Assembly: GCA_013368325.1 (NCBI GenBank)
Contig: JAACJK010000001.1
Coordinates: 2,294,001 to 2,358,000 of the forward strand
DNA from: Ephemerocybe angulata
Taxonomy: Eukaryota; Basidiomycota; Agaricomycetes; Agaricales; Psathyrellaceae
Direction of reading: 5' to 3'
DNA length: 64,000 nt
Under the pieces are notes generated by a model, which was given only the letters and a program-made list of their open reading frames with translations, had not been told where the DNA came from and searched no databases. The stretch's first letter is position 1; each line of letters starts with the position of its first letter. This document shows, in pieces, positions 1-11,784 of the stretch. Position numbers and translations under genes: made by a program.

Positions 1-326
1 GGCCGCTGCATTGAGCGCGGCGGCGGACTGCATGTAGATAACCCTCAACCCTCCACTACCAGAGATATCTGCTGTCCATCATTGTTCATCCCTCATCCCA
101 GCACCATCCTTTCAACCCCAGCGAAAGGTAGCAGAGCCAGATGGGCGATTAGGCGATTAGGCAAAGACTAGTCATCTCTGAGATCCTCAACATCCCCCAT
201 CCTCACCCTCACACTCCTTCCCACCCTTCTCAGATAAACCCCTGCGAACACCCTCCCCATGCCCTCCATGCCCCTTGCATATCCTCCCGTTCTCCCCTCT
301 CCAACTCCGCCCACAACCGCACACTC

Positions 327-1101
327 CTAACCCAGCCCTTGCAGCGCCGCACAATGATCGCCCCTCTCCAACACCCCAATTCTAGCCCGGCTGTCAGGAT
401 CGAAGAACACGCGCTCATACACCGACACACCCCGTGCATCGATCTCCCGCATCACTTTCATAGAATGCGCTTCGATGTTGCTGAGTGTACGGTGGAGGAC
501 GTTTGGATGAGCCAGCCTGCGGGGCTGGAGTACTTGCGCTTCGGGGTGGGAAAACGGGAGCCCGGCGAGGTTGAGGCGGAGGGTGGTGAGGTTGGGCGCA
601 GGGGAGGATGGGTTGAGTGCAGAGGGGATAAGGGATGAGAGAGGTGAGGAGCGCGGCTGTGCAGGAGAGCGGCGTGAGCGAGGCTAGGTCGTACATGTCC
701 GTCGAGGTGAGCGTGTGGAGCATGGGCAGGTGTAGGTTGGAGAGTGTGAAGATGTCTTCGTCGTCCGAACCTGTGGTGCGATTAGTTACTCATCTAGATA
801 GATTAAGGGTAATCGTACCTGAGCTATATGACCCCTCGACGTCAGTGTTTCCTTCCCACCTGACGCCCAAGTTCTGTACCCTCGCGGCACACTCGTGCAA
901 TATCACCCAGCTCAAGGCGCAGCATGCCTCACTCCCCAGGTCCAATTCGAGTTCGACGCATTCACGCCATGCGATGTAATGGCCATCCTGTGGTCCAAAA
1001 AACGACCTTTCGAATGAGGTCCGGACCTCAGCGAGCGTGGCGTGCGCGGAAGCGTTTGGAGGTGAGAACAGAGGACGGAGCACCTTGTTGGTGGTGGTCA
1101 T
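327..1101 (-). pseudogene. F-box/LRR-like protein, C-terminal fragment
   Basis: The minus strand encodes a segment of 80-100 residues (about 1101-830) with the look of fungal F-box proteins: an amphipathic stretch containing ATLAEVRTSFERSFF, then WRECVELELDLGSEACCALSW. A likely intron (GTACGATT...CACAG, about 789-832) joins it to a Leu-rich part with HLPMLHTLTSTDMYDLASL. A further LRR-like stretch (NLTTLRLNLAGLPF) lies in a different frame and reaches a TAG at 327-329. The frame change near 640 means a missed intron or a frameshift. No F-box motif or clear start was found; coding-like sequence may run back to about 1,200. The assignment rests on style, not on a diagnostic motif. Confidence 0.35.
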
Positions 1102-1887
1102 CCGGTCGCTGTCGATGGCTGAGGAGGCTGGGGGAGTTGGAGGGTGGGCGCCGAAGGATGGTGGTCTGGCGCCGTCGCACGGCGCTGTGGTAATTGAGAT
1201 GTCGTCGTGGGACGGTCAGCGCCAGCGGATGTGGTGGTGGTGGTTCATGCTGTATCTACGGGCGTGATGGAGCTGGCGCCGTCGAAGTTAGGGGGCGCTG
1301 GACGAGGGGGTGTTAGGGACCGAGAGGGAGGTTTGGTATAAAAAGAGCTCACCTATTCGAGCTGTGAGCTGCCTAGCGCCATTCCCTGAGCGTCATGACG
1401 AGGGGGCGAAGGCGCCGGTGTTAATGGTGAGGGTTGGTTGTTAGCGGCTGGTGGTGGGGATGCACGAAGCATCGTCGTGTCGCTCACCTGTCGGTAGCGG
1501 AGCAGTTGTCAATGAGGGCGGTTTCGGGGAGAGGTGCGCGGCCTTGGGGATGCTGGCAGCGTGAGCCTGCTGGGCCATGGACTTCGCAACGGGGAGGCCT
1601 ATAGGTCCGGTCAGTTGGTGATTGGCGAGTACGGGGAAGGACAGTGCTCACATGAGTTCGGAGGGGACGTCGCACTTGGGCGACCTGGCGTGCTAGTATC
1701 GCCGCGGAAGGTGGAGCTTCATTGCACCAATGCGCGCGCCGGCCCCGTCCCACAATTCTCCTTTCGCCCCGCTCAGCTTATCTTTCCTCCCTAAGTCACT
1801 TCCAGCCTCTTGAAACGCCCTGGCCTATACCTAGCAACCGTGCGCTAAACGGTAAGACCAGGAGAAGCGCAAGGTTGTGGTTGGCTG
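1102..1887. other. No recognisable gene
   Basis: Only short overlapping frames are present. A TATA-like TATAAAAAG occurs at about 1337. The sequence is G-rich on the plus strand, and I see no domain or repeat match to the rest of the window. Confidence 0.4.
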
Positions 1888-2585
1888 GTAGGAGCGGGAG
1901 CTGGAAAGGAAGTAAGCCAATTGCAACTGAATGTGGCCGACTTGAACGTGCAGCGTACCTCGGTTCGCCGTCACAGCGGTCCTGAGTTCAACGGCTACTT
2001 GTTAATCGAACGTCAAGAATGCGAGCGGTCGTGCTGCGATTGGTCTCTCGGGCGTCCTGAGATCCGTCGACACACGGCGTGTAGATAAGGAGCCAGGACT
2101 CACCTACGCTGACATACCACACAGATCCTCTGGTCCGATCTTTCTGCGACGAGCGATGGCACGCAGCTTGTGAGTCGAAGTTCAGTTCCACGTACTGCTA
2201 TTCAGAATACGCGGTGCTCACCTTTGGGTTCGAATCTCCAGCCATCCGCGAGAGTCTTTGAGTAGGCGAGAGTAGCAGCGGTCGGGTCTAGCTCGCGCAC
2301 AGCTCTGCACCTGGAGAAGGTGAAATAATGCGATTAGAGACGATTTAGACTGAAAGTGTTGTTCGAGAGACGTACCTGAGTAAGCGTAGCGACGTAGGTG
2401 TAGATACTGGCCGACTTCAAATGGCCAATACTGGAGATGGGAGCAAGATGGGAGTAGAGACAAACCGTCGGATGTCAGATTTGAGATATTCCGTCGGAAG
2501 CAAAAATCCTGGGAACATGTAGACATATTCGGTAATCCGACGATTCAGGCACTGGTCCGACAGAAAGCCGACCGATAAGCGCCCT
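1888..2585 (-). repeat. Repeat family R1, copy A (inverted)
   Basis: This block is the reverse complement of parts of 5430-6425 and 10590-11755. Shared landmarks include GTCGGCTTTCTGTCGGACCA (here inverted near 2555-2575), CGATTAACAAGTAGCCGTTG (inverted near 1993-2012) and ATTGGCTTACTTCC (inverted near 1910-1923). Copy A lacks the middle third of the other copies. Divergence is substantial and no frame stays open along it, so it looks like an old non-coding or decayed repeat. Confidence 0.75.
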
Positions 2586-3589
2586 AGTGGCAACCAAAGG
2601 TGGAAGGTGCTCGACCGAGTTGTTCAAATCACAGTGGGTAGACGCAGAGAATGATGCACGGTTTGGTTGAGTAAAGGGGAAAAGTGAAAACATACCGTCA
2701 AGGGGGACTCAGAATTGCGAGGGAAATACGACAGAGGAGGTGTGAGAGGCTGAGCTGGAAAGTGTTAGCCTAGTATGTACGCAAGGGAGGATAATCGCGA
2801 GGAGACACAGTACTTTATGAGACGGGGATATCACAAGATCCAATATTTGTAGAGGTGGAGAGGAGGGTTGGCGGACCTTGAGCCAAACCCCACACGGGAG
2901 TTCTCGCCTGAGGCCTACGAGACTTTGCAGGCGTACCTGGAAACGTTGAGAGCTAACCGCTAGGATGGCGGCGTGAATCGGCTTAAGTGCCGAGTACCGG
3001 TGCGTTATAGTTTCTCATACTTCGCGGGTTCCATCGGGTACACAGAAGCAGGCTGGGCGCTAATTCGCCTGGGCGTCCGAATCCTGTCGGGATCTGTCAG
3101 AACGGGTCCGAAAATCCAGAAATGTAGATATATTCCCAGGGTTCCAACTCCGATGCGAGCTCTCCTGCCAGAGCGCAACATTGCTCTCTTCCCTCCATCT
3201 CGTTGCTTGACTGGTTCTAGTACTATCGACCTATTCTGAACTCTGGGAAAAATAAGGACGAGGATCACCCACAAACTTTGAACGGACGACATACAGTGGA
3301 ATGAACCTTTCGACGATCTCGCCTCGATGATCTGAGCCTTGGCCAGCGACGATTCTGTACCCTCTCGAGTATATTACACGCCGCTCTCGACTTACAGGAC
3401 AGCCAAGGTGCGTGAGTCTGCAATCTATCACAAGCACAACTGCCTGGCTTACATATTTCTGGATCCAGCGCGCCGGTGTCGGAAACACACCTATGCCGAG
3501 CGAGCACGAGATGCAGAGTACGAATTTCCCCGTCAGTACCGACCCCACGGCCTCGAGAACCCATCTCAAGACGACACGGCCTCACCATG
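2586..3589. other. Accessory DNA without a gene
   Basis: No convincing coding region. A short weak echo of the R1 sequence occurs near 3100-3150 (GGGTCCGAAAATCCAGAA followed by TTCCCAGGGTTCC). The stretch separates inverted R1 copy A from the first R2 copy. Confidence 0.4.
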
Positions 3590-4030
3590 AACTGGAAACA
3601 GTCGCAGAATCGCGTTCGATGCGCTTAAATGGCTCCTCGATTCGGTCTGCCGCGAGGTCCAGAAGCGTTCCGAGTGGCTTTGACATCGCGGTACGTCCGT
3701 ATCGAATCCATCTTGACTCAGTTTAGCTGACCGTGACCCACCTGCCATAGGTTCGAACGCGCCGCCGCTCGGCTAACCAGCATCGCTACACCAACAGAAC
3801 CTCGCTTGCCTGTCAACAATCGTTTTGCAGGACCCAGGAGGACCGTGATGCGACGACCACGGCCCTCACATTGAGCTCGATGCCGCATCTGGGGTACGCC
3901 GGTCGTCTATCTGAGAATGCGTAAGTGCCCTGTCTCGTCTCGATCCCGTGCAAGATCTGACCAAATCTCTTCGTAGAGCTTGAACCTCCGAGTGCAGACG
4001 ACGACGGCAGTGAAGAGCGGCTACCTTTAC
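3590..4030 (+). repeat. Repeat family R2, copy 1
   Basis: Bases 3662-3835 match 11785-11950 closely, and more weakly 7395-7565. The shared order is GGTACGTCCGTATCGAATCC, a TTGACTCAGTTT stretch, CCTGCCATAGGT, then GCATCGCTACACCAACAGAA and TTTTGCAGGA. The GT...TAG spacing looks like a short intron between non-coding exons. From about 3870 to 4030 the sequence instead matches the reverse complement of about 12170-12315, so the unit has been rearranged. No long frame spans it. Confidence 0.65.
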
Positions 4031-5252
4031 TCTCCAAGTTCGAGATGTCGAATCAGATCGTCTCCTGGGTCCAAATCAAATAAAGTCCCCTGCCATCGAA
4101 GTGAGTAGATCGAAAGTCTCGAACGTTGTTCAGCCTGCTAATTTCAGAATGGATCTCTAGTCGGAGGAGCACTACTGGATAGACGTCGACTATCCAATGT
4201 CTGCATGCACAGAACAAACGTCGCCGACCCTCCCCTATGCCTCTTCACGAGTTCAGGAGCTCCTTTGGCATCCTCGTTCCTGCTTGTCGAAAGCAGCAGA
4301 TGGGCACAACACAACTCTGATTGCCCGCATCGTCAACCTTGTTGCGAACAATAGGTACTGGGCACACCAGACCCGCCCTTCCAGGAAGACCCCACGGTTG
4401 ATGACGAGGCGAACTGGCTTGCTGCTCTCTGCGAGAGTTCGCATTCTTCCCCTCACATTACATCTCGATCGAGTGAGTCCTCCCTTTGTGAAGCGTATGC
4501 CTACAGTCACCATAATTGTTGTCATCAGGTGTAAATATCGGTCAGCGCATGAATACTGCCGAGAAAATGGATACCCGGTTAGCGCCATGCTCCGACTGCG
4601 TCCCGAATTCGAATTCGCGATGAGAACGCCAGCATCAAGCTCAGCATAGCGCGATTTCCCTGAATCGTGTTGCTCGCATAACACGCTTTCGAGAGCTCGG
4701 ATTCTTCGAGTCTCGCGTAAACTCGTCCTCCTTGCTGATGCTTCTCGAAAGGCGTCAACACTAATATCAGTAACAGCGCTGTGGAGGAGAAAGAACACGG
4801 ACCTTAGTTTCGCCCGCAGCACCGGCCACCTCGGGATCGTGGTGCTGGTGCACGAGAGGAGCAGGAAAAAGAGACACAGACCCCGCCTTTCAGTGAAGAT
4901 GTAGATAATTCCTGCACTCACACTGAAGCGAATGCACGCGTATTCTGGCCTCCGACACGGAGCATCAGCAAGATGTACCAATCCAGCTCCGCATCTAGGT
5001 CAGTCCCTCCCCCTATCCCAACCCAGGGCTTACACTGAAGAAAATGTGCCAGTGATCCTGCCCTTGCGCTCCCCTTCGCCCTTGTCCTGGTCTTCATCCA
5101 TCCCTTCCACCTCTACGTCGTCTTCTGCAGCACGCGCGGCTTTGTATTGGTTGTTCTTACATTCTTCGATTCAGCCCACACTGTCTACCTTTCCTCGAGA
5201 ATTGTATTTTATTTGTATTGGCGTCCGATTGCCTTCTATCATCGACGTGCTA
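4031..5252. other. Accessory DNA without a recognised gene
   Basis: One 242-codon minus-strand frame (4253-4981) lies here, but it has no recognisable domain, is rich in Arg and Ser as expected for chance frames in this base composition, and has no homologous partner in the window. I see no other structure. Confidence 0.35.
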
Positions 5253-6450
5253 TCTTAGTCTTCTCATCCCTCGTCCGAGCTCGAGCTCGCATATGCATAG
5301 TTGGTTCATCTTGCTGCTTAGGTTGTGGCTAGCTGGCCGACTAGGAACGATTTGGCTCATTGCTCATCGAAGCGGTGAGTGGGGTCGCCCTCCGCGTTCG
5401 CAGCAGGGGCGCAATACGAATGGCCTATAATAGGGCGCTTATCGGTCGGCTTTCTGTCGGACCAGCGCCTGAATCGTCGGATTACCGAATATGTCCACAT
5501 GTTCCCAGGATTTTGCCTCCGACAGAATGTCCCAAATCTGACATCCGATGGTTTGTCTCTACTCCCATCTCCAGTAATTGGCCATTTGAACTGAGCAAGC
5601 CGGCCAGAATCCAACCTAGTGTCACGTACGTCGCTACACTTACTGTCAGGTACGTCTCGAACGACACTTTCAGGCTAAATCGTCTCTAATCGCATCATTC
5701 CTCCTTCTCCAGGTGCAGAACGCCTCGACGTCTCGTTTCTGTCCGCCCAGACCCGACCAGGACACCCAGCGCTCCAGATACTCGACAAACATAGGAGCTG
5801 GGTGCGGCCCTGTTGAGTGGGCCACTGTTCTGGCCTTTCTCCACCCCCTCCGCGCCTTGCGCTTCTTCTTCGTCCCTACTCGACGGGGTCCCAGCAACAT
5901 GAATACCCTTCCCTCTGCGGCATCGGCTCCTGCATCGAGCCGACTCTGTGCGCGAGCTCGTTTGTGACTACTCAACGAGATCCAGACCCGACCGCTGCTA
6001 CTCCCGCATATGCATGAGATTCTATACCCCAAGGTGAGCACCGCATATTGTGAATAGCAGAACGTGGAACTGAAACTCGACTCCCAAGCTGCCCTCGCTC
6101 GTCGCAGAAAAGTCGGAGCAGAGGCTCTGCGTGTATTTGAGCGTAGGTGAGTCCTGGCTTCTCTATCTACTCTCCCTGTGTCTGTATTCACCCAGCTTCG
6201 ACCCAGGATTTACTGGCCGGCCCCACCCACGTGCACCTTCACCGCCAGGGCTGCTCGAATCCTTCGACGGATCTCAGGACGCCCGAGAGACCGAAATTGC
6301 AGCACGACAGCTCGCATTCTTGACGTTCGATTAACAAGTAGCCGTTGAACTCAGGACCGCTGTGACGGCAAAACCGATTCAAGTCGGCCACATTCAGTTG
6401 CAATTGGCTTACTTCCTTTCCAGCGCTTCGATTTCACCGTCGACAGGCAT
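5253..6450 (+). repeat. Repeat family R1, copy B
   Basis: This copy runs in the same direction as 10448-11783. Both begin near CTTCTCATCCC and share AGTTGGTTCATCTTGCTGCT, AGGTTGTGGCTAGCTGGCCGA, GGCCTATAATAGGGCGCTTA and GTGGTGACTACTCAACGAGA-like landmarks. Copy B carries about 43 extra bases at 5339-5382 that copy C lacks, and copy C carries about 150 extra bases near 10985-11135 that copy B lacks. These indels resemble intron or insertion differences. No conserved frame is seen. Confidence 0.75.
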
Positions 6451-9252
6451 CCATCGACTCGCGTGAACCACGTCCGCACGCAACCGACCCTTGCGTTCCC
6501 CGATATCACATATCCGCCAAAGTATCTGCACATGTGCCCTTCAGCCACTGGATGCGCTGAGCTACGAGGCCGCACTGTCGTATGTCTCGCCATGTGCTGG
6601 CGACAGTGCCGAATCACGTTCGATGCATTTACATGGTTCCTACATTCGATCTGGAAATGGGACGCACCGGCGGCACTGCGATAGGTAAGCCTCGAAGATT
6701 TCCTTGGTTCGCTTGCACTTACCAATTCTTCCCTCCTCAGAATGCACACGTCACTAAAAACACTTTTACTGAGGGAAGAGAAGAGCGTGCCCGGAAGGTT
6801 GCAGTGTGCACACCTGAAAGCGTGTGGGCCCTCTGATTCAGGCACAAGTAAGGGTGGGTGCTGCTCTTTATGTCTGTCTTCACAAGTCCCAAATGGTGTA
6901 GATGTCCTTCCTCGAGGACGCTATGCGCTACGGGGCTCCAGAGGGTGATACGACCTTTGGAGAATGGCTTGTTTCCAGTTCGTTGCGCATCATCAAGGTT
7001 GTCCAACAAACGGGGTACCTTTGAGAAAGGTGAAGTCCACATTTGTCCTATCATACCAATACTGAACAAAGTCGTTACCCAGGAATCTATTCGACAGTTC
7101 CTCGCGACCCCGGTCCGGCGAACGCTACTCAACCACTTGTATGAGATTATGGACGAACGAGCAGCACCTTCGTTGCATCCCGCATTGAAGGTTTGGTCCA
7201 GATGAAGACCATCCCGGATCTGGGACGTATAGGCGGACTGATAATTCTGAACTCGACTTCATTCCCACTGTCGTCCACATCCTCTGGCAAAGATCTCCTT
7301 CACGACCTACCACGCATTTTCGGCACCTTCGTGGAGCTCCTCATAGGTACTCTACAAATCCGCAGCTCCCCTTGCGGAACGCTCCGCGAAAGAACAAGGT
7401 TCCGAGTGGCTTGCGCATCGAGGTACGTCCGTATCGAATGCCTCTGATCATGACTCAGTTGGCTGACCCACCTGCCAAAGGTTCAGGTTTGAATTCAAAA
7501 CACGCCGCCGCCAAACTCGCATGCATTTCCAGCCCCAGTACCTAGCCTGCCCGTCAATAATGGATCTACAAGGATCGAAGATGACCATACAGGCACTGCG
7601 ATGCGACGAAGGGCCCGTGAACTGCCGAACTCTACTAACTTCAAGCTGATCGTAACCCGTAACTGTTGCACTGGCACCATCTATCGTTCATCGTTCATGC
7701 GTTGCTTCAAGCATGGCTCCAAGCACGATGCCATCGTGGCGTGCCTCTACATATCCGTCTGGTTTCTCTTCTCAAAGACATTCGCCATCCTGAGGGCGGC
7801 GATAAATGGCGCTCGTCTTTGTGCCCAGGCTCTTTGTCATCGACCGGTAGTCGCCGCCCGCGCACCTCACGGCCCCGCGAACGGACGAGAAGCGTTCCGA
7901 GTGGCTTGGACATTGCGGTATTAACAGCATCCTTCGATGACGTCTGCTCAAGCTCTTCGCGAAACGGGCAGTCACATCCCACGCTTCCCCTTTTCAACTT
8001 ATCTCTTGACGCCCATCCTCCTTTCACTGCTCTGGTCTCCGGAGGAACGACCTCCCACGCATCTCCCATTCCACTCTCTCAGTGCTCCTTCCTTATGCGA
8101 CCATAGACTCACGGGCAATGCCTGCCGTAGCATCGTGCAAACACTCTCAAGAACTCGGGAGTGTCGACATTACATTGATCACCGATACAGCCATTCTGTG
8201 ATACCAGGGTGCTCACCGGATGATCTGCGGGTCGCGCAGCGGCAGCGGCTCGGTCGAGGTCAAAGCCCGTCCAAGCGAGTGCACTGTGGTTCAGTATTGA
8301 GGTGAGTACTGGCAAATGGCCTTTGAAAATGATTTACTCACCCGTATATTGCACCCAGCCACCCCATGGAAGAGATTCTCGTGTGCAGGCAGCGCGGACT
8401 TTGTTCCACCACCGCGCTCGGAGAGAACTTGGTCTGGGAAGGCGGCACGACCTGCAGCGAAAGCTTTGGGGTGGCATCTAAACGTGCCTGTGAGTCTGGT
8501 GTGTGCGCCTGAAGCGGACCGACGAAGGTAAGCGAAATTTCCGAACGCCGTGCTCAAAACACACTCACGGGTCAATTTGTAGTCACAAGAGCCTACGGAG
8601 CCAGGTCAACAACGGTGAGTACCAGCCCCACATACACGAAATCCCGACCATCAGAGACACCCTCCGTTAACAGGCCCCAGGGGAGTTCAGTGGAGGTGCT
8701 GTGGTAGAGTGCGCTGGTGCGTCACGAACCTGAACCAAGCATCGTCGTTTCGAAGTACTTCGGTGCAGCGACGGGTGAGGTGACGACAAGACGAAGACGA
8801 GTGTCGAGAGCTGCGGCCGCTCGTCCGCGCAGCGTCGGAGTGTGCGATGTCTAGGAGAGAACCATTGCGACGATGAGTGAGGTGTGGCGGAGACGAGAGT
8901 TGTCGTCCTGCTTCAATGCGAGGGCAGGTGAGAGGTGGTGGTGAGAGATGAGCGAGGAATCGACTTTACAACTACGACTCACAGGCGACGGCGGACAGAG
9001 CGAGGCCGGTACTGAGGGATCTGCGTTAAGCGCCGTTTCCCAACCACAATGCATGAGCACTAAAGCCTTGAGCAGCAGTGCCAGGTGGCATCGAGACCCG
9101 CCGTCGCCTCTAAGGTGGTGGTGGGGACCAGAGCCGTCGTCGTTGTTCAGTGAAAGGACGGGGTGCGAGGTTGGCCGCGGTGGAGGCTTGGTAGTGGCGA
9201 CCATCGCGGTGGGAGGGCGGGGTTGAGAACCGTGGCGACGGCTGGGTGCTAG
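6451..9252. other. Accessory DNA with scattered R2 fragments
   Basis: No gene recognised. R2-related pieces occur at about 6598-6660 (like 3600-3650: GTTCGATGC...ATTCG), 7395-7660 (GAGTGGCTTGCGCATCGAG, GTACGTCCGTATCGAAT, CCTGCCAAAGGTTC) and 7880-7930 (GAAGCGTTCCGAGTGGCTT). Between 8,780 and 9,240 the plus strand is G-rich with GGTGGTGG runs. The shared pieces make this a continuation of the repeat mosaic rather than a gene region. Confidence 0.45.
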
Positions 9253-10133
9253 GTGAAACGTGATTCGTCATCGCTTTTCAATGCGACGAGGAACGAACCG
9301 ACTTTGTATTCGCTCCAAAGTCGGTTCATGCTGGTGGGGAGGAGAAGAATGGGAAGTTGGATTCACGCGAATCCAACTTCCACCCTCGGGCCTGTTGATT
9401 CTCTCCATCTTCGGATGCGAACTCTCCTTCTCGCCCTCTCGACGTCGTCCGGAGGGTCCTCCACGTTGCACCCGTTACCTGGCTTGCAAACCTTGTAAGT
9501 ACTACGAATATCTCCTTTGCGCTACTTCTCATAGTTCTATAGGCTCGAGGCTACGCCCGATTGGCACGGCGACTATAATCCAGATGAGCTCTTCGACGTT
9601 CTTCCTGACATATATTTGTACGTACAAGGGCCACCGGAGACAAGGGCATGATTAACTCTGAATCCGCCTTGTGCGTATCCAGATTCCTTTTTCTGAATAG
9701 GGCCCGCAAAGGTCACTCAAGCCAAGATCAAGAAGAACATGTCCAAGTTGATATATCGCGTTACGGTCAACTTGGGGCTTGCTAACAGGACGAAGGTACG
9801 CAGTTGTTCTCGCTCGACTTCGAGCCCGAGCACCACGAGGTCATCCATCGCGATCGCTTGACTGAGAACACTTTCTACAAGGACCGTTATGCCCTCGCAA
9901 ACACAATCCTCGCAATCCTCGTCGTCGGAAACGCTGAGCTATCCTTGGCTGCTACCAATGCTGTTGACCTCTACTTGGATCAAGCGAAGAGCACTTGGCG
10001 TGACGACTCTCCTCCTCGTCCCTGCCTGACCTTGACAACGACCGCACGCGCCCACCACCGCCGGCTCCCCCGCACCGAGCACCCCTTGCTCACGTCGTCT
10101 CCCACCACGGCTCGTGTCCAACGACGCGAATGA
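9253..10133 (+). CDS. Possible spliced gene or coding relic, function unknown
   Basis: A chain of exons can be joined in phase: exon 1 9253-9496; an intron with GTAAGT and TTCTATAG; an exon encoding LLEATPDWHGDYNPDELF; a GTACGT...ATCCAG intron; a short third exon; a possible 49-nt intron ending GCTAACAG near 9787; and a last exon with SLDFEPEHHEVIHRDRL and TENTFYKDRYALANTILAI up to a stop near 10133. The last exon has good codon use and looks truly coding. Against it: exon 1 contains two perfect 12-bp hairpins, and without the final proposed intron a TAA interrupts the frame near 9784. No family recognised. Confidence 0.3.
9295..9380. repeat. Two consecutive perfect hairpins
   Basis: Arms 9295-9306 and 9316-9327 (GAACCGACTTTG and its complement) form a 12-bp stem with a 9-nt loop. 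Arms 9353-9364 and 9369-9380 (GAAGTTGGATTC and its complement) form a second 12-bp stem with a 4-nt loop. Both are exact and only 25 bases apart. Confidence 0.8.
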
Positions 10134-10447
10134 ACCCAACACCATTCCCATCGCCCATCGCTCCTTCGACAGCGCGAACGAGTTATCCGTCACTTCTCGC
10201 ACGCGTCCAACCAGGCGAACAACCGCGCCAACGTCACCCGCAACATTCCTCGCTTACAACCGGCCCCAGCCAATTCCCCACCAACAATTCGCGGGCCCCC
10301 ACGCCCTTTTCTCCTATTCAACAACGTGGGTGGTCCATTACCGCCCTCTGCGATTTCTGCTTGCCTCCAACGACGCAGGGAGGAAGTACTTCTTGTAGCC
10401 TTATAACTCTTGTAGTAGCTAAATGTCATATACTTTTTTAAACCAAA
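10134..10447. other. No gene seen
   Basis: Pro/Ala/Thr-rich chance frames only. The sequence becomes AT-rich near 10395-10450, just before R1 copy C begins. Confidence 0.4.
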
Positions 10448-11783
10448 TCTTAGCCTTCTCATCCCGCGTCCGAGGTCGAGCTCGCATATGCATAGTTGGT
10501 TCATCTTGCTGCTTAGGTTGTGGCTAGCTGGCCGAGGTCGCCCTCCGCGTTCGCAGCAGGGGCGCAATACGAATGGCCTATAATAGGGCGCTTATCGGTC
10601 GGCTTTCTGTCGGACCAGCGCCTGAATCGTCGGATTACCGAATATGTCCATATGTTCCCAGGATTTTGCCTCCGACGAATGTCCCAAATCTGACATCCGA
10701 CGGTTTTGTCTCTACTCCCATCTCCAGTAATTGGCCATTTGAACTGAGCAAGCCGGCCAGAATCCAACCTAGTGTCACGTACGTCGCTAGTAGCTACACT
10801 TACTGTCAGGTACGTCTCAAACGACACTTTCAGGCTAAATCGTCTCTAATCGCATCATTCCTCCTTCTCTAGGTGCAGAACGCCTCGACATCTCGTTTCT
10901 GTCCGCCCAGACCCGACCAGGACACCCAGCGCTCCAGATACTCGACAAGCGTAGGAGCTGGGTGCGGTGCTGTTGAGTCGCCCACTGTTGGCCGAATAGG
11001 GAGGACGAAAGGTTGGTGAGGTAGAACTGAGCTCAGAGTTATTCCCATCGTTCGGGTTTCACTCTCTCCAGTCCAATTCTCCTCTCACGTTGTCGCACCC
11101 AGTATATCTTAATCATGCCCTGACAACCGATGCTGGCCTTTCTCCACACTTGCGCGCCTTGCACTTCTTCGCCCCTACTCGACGGGATCCCATCACCGTG
11201 AATACCGTCCCTTCTACGGCTCCTGCATTGAGCCGACTGTGCGCGAGCTCGTTTGTGACTACTCAACGAGATCCAGACCCGACCGCTGCTACTCTCGCGG
11301 ACGGCTGGAGATTCTAGACCCCAAGGTGAGCACCGCATATTGTGAATAGCAGTACGTGGAACTGAACCTCGACTCACAAGCTGCGTGCCATCGCTCGTCG
11401 CAGAAAGATCGGACCAGAGGATCTGTGTGGTATGTCAGTGTAGGTGAGTCCTGGCTCCTTATCTACACGCCGTGTGTCTGTATTCACCCAGCTTTGACCC
11501 AGGGTTGACTGACCGGCCCCTCCCTCGCCTCCCTCGCCGCCGCAGTGCACATTCACCGCCAGGGCCGCTCGAATCTTCGGCGGATCTCAGGACGCCCGTG
11601 AGACCGGAATCGCAGCACTACAGCTCGCATTCTTGACGTTCGATTAACAAGTAGCCGTTGAACTCAGGACCGCTGTGACGGCGAACCGAGGTACGCTGCA
11701 CATTCAAGTCGGCCACATTCAGTTGCAATTGGCTTACTTCCTTTCCAGCTCTTCGATTTCACCGCCGACAGGCATCCGCTTCG
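10448..11783 (+). repeat. Repeat family R1, copy C
   Basis: Most complete R1 copy. It is collinear with copy B (5253-6450) and has the same landmarks. It contains about 150 bases (about 10985-11135) absent from B. It keeps the GAGGTACGCTGCAC segment shared with inverted copy A but missing from B. It runs directly into an R2 unit at 11785, so R1 and R2 may be parts of one larger ancestral unit. Confidence 0.75.
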
Positions 11784-11784
11784 T

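Noticed and set aside
2226..2236. GGTTCGAATCT, a B-box-like word, as a tRNA gene
   Set aside because: The same position in R1 copies B and C is not conserved, there is no A box or cloverleaf around it.
4253..4981. 242-codon minus-strand frame in the repeat-rich half
   Set aside because: No domain, Arg/Ser-rich, no partner copy and no intron support. Kept only as a gap comment.
5670..6191. 173-codon minus-strand frame
   Set aside because: Lies within R1 copy B and is not open in copy C.
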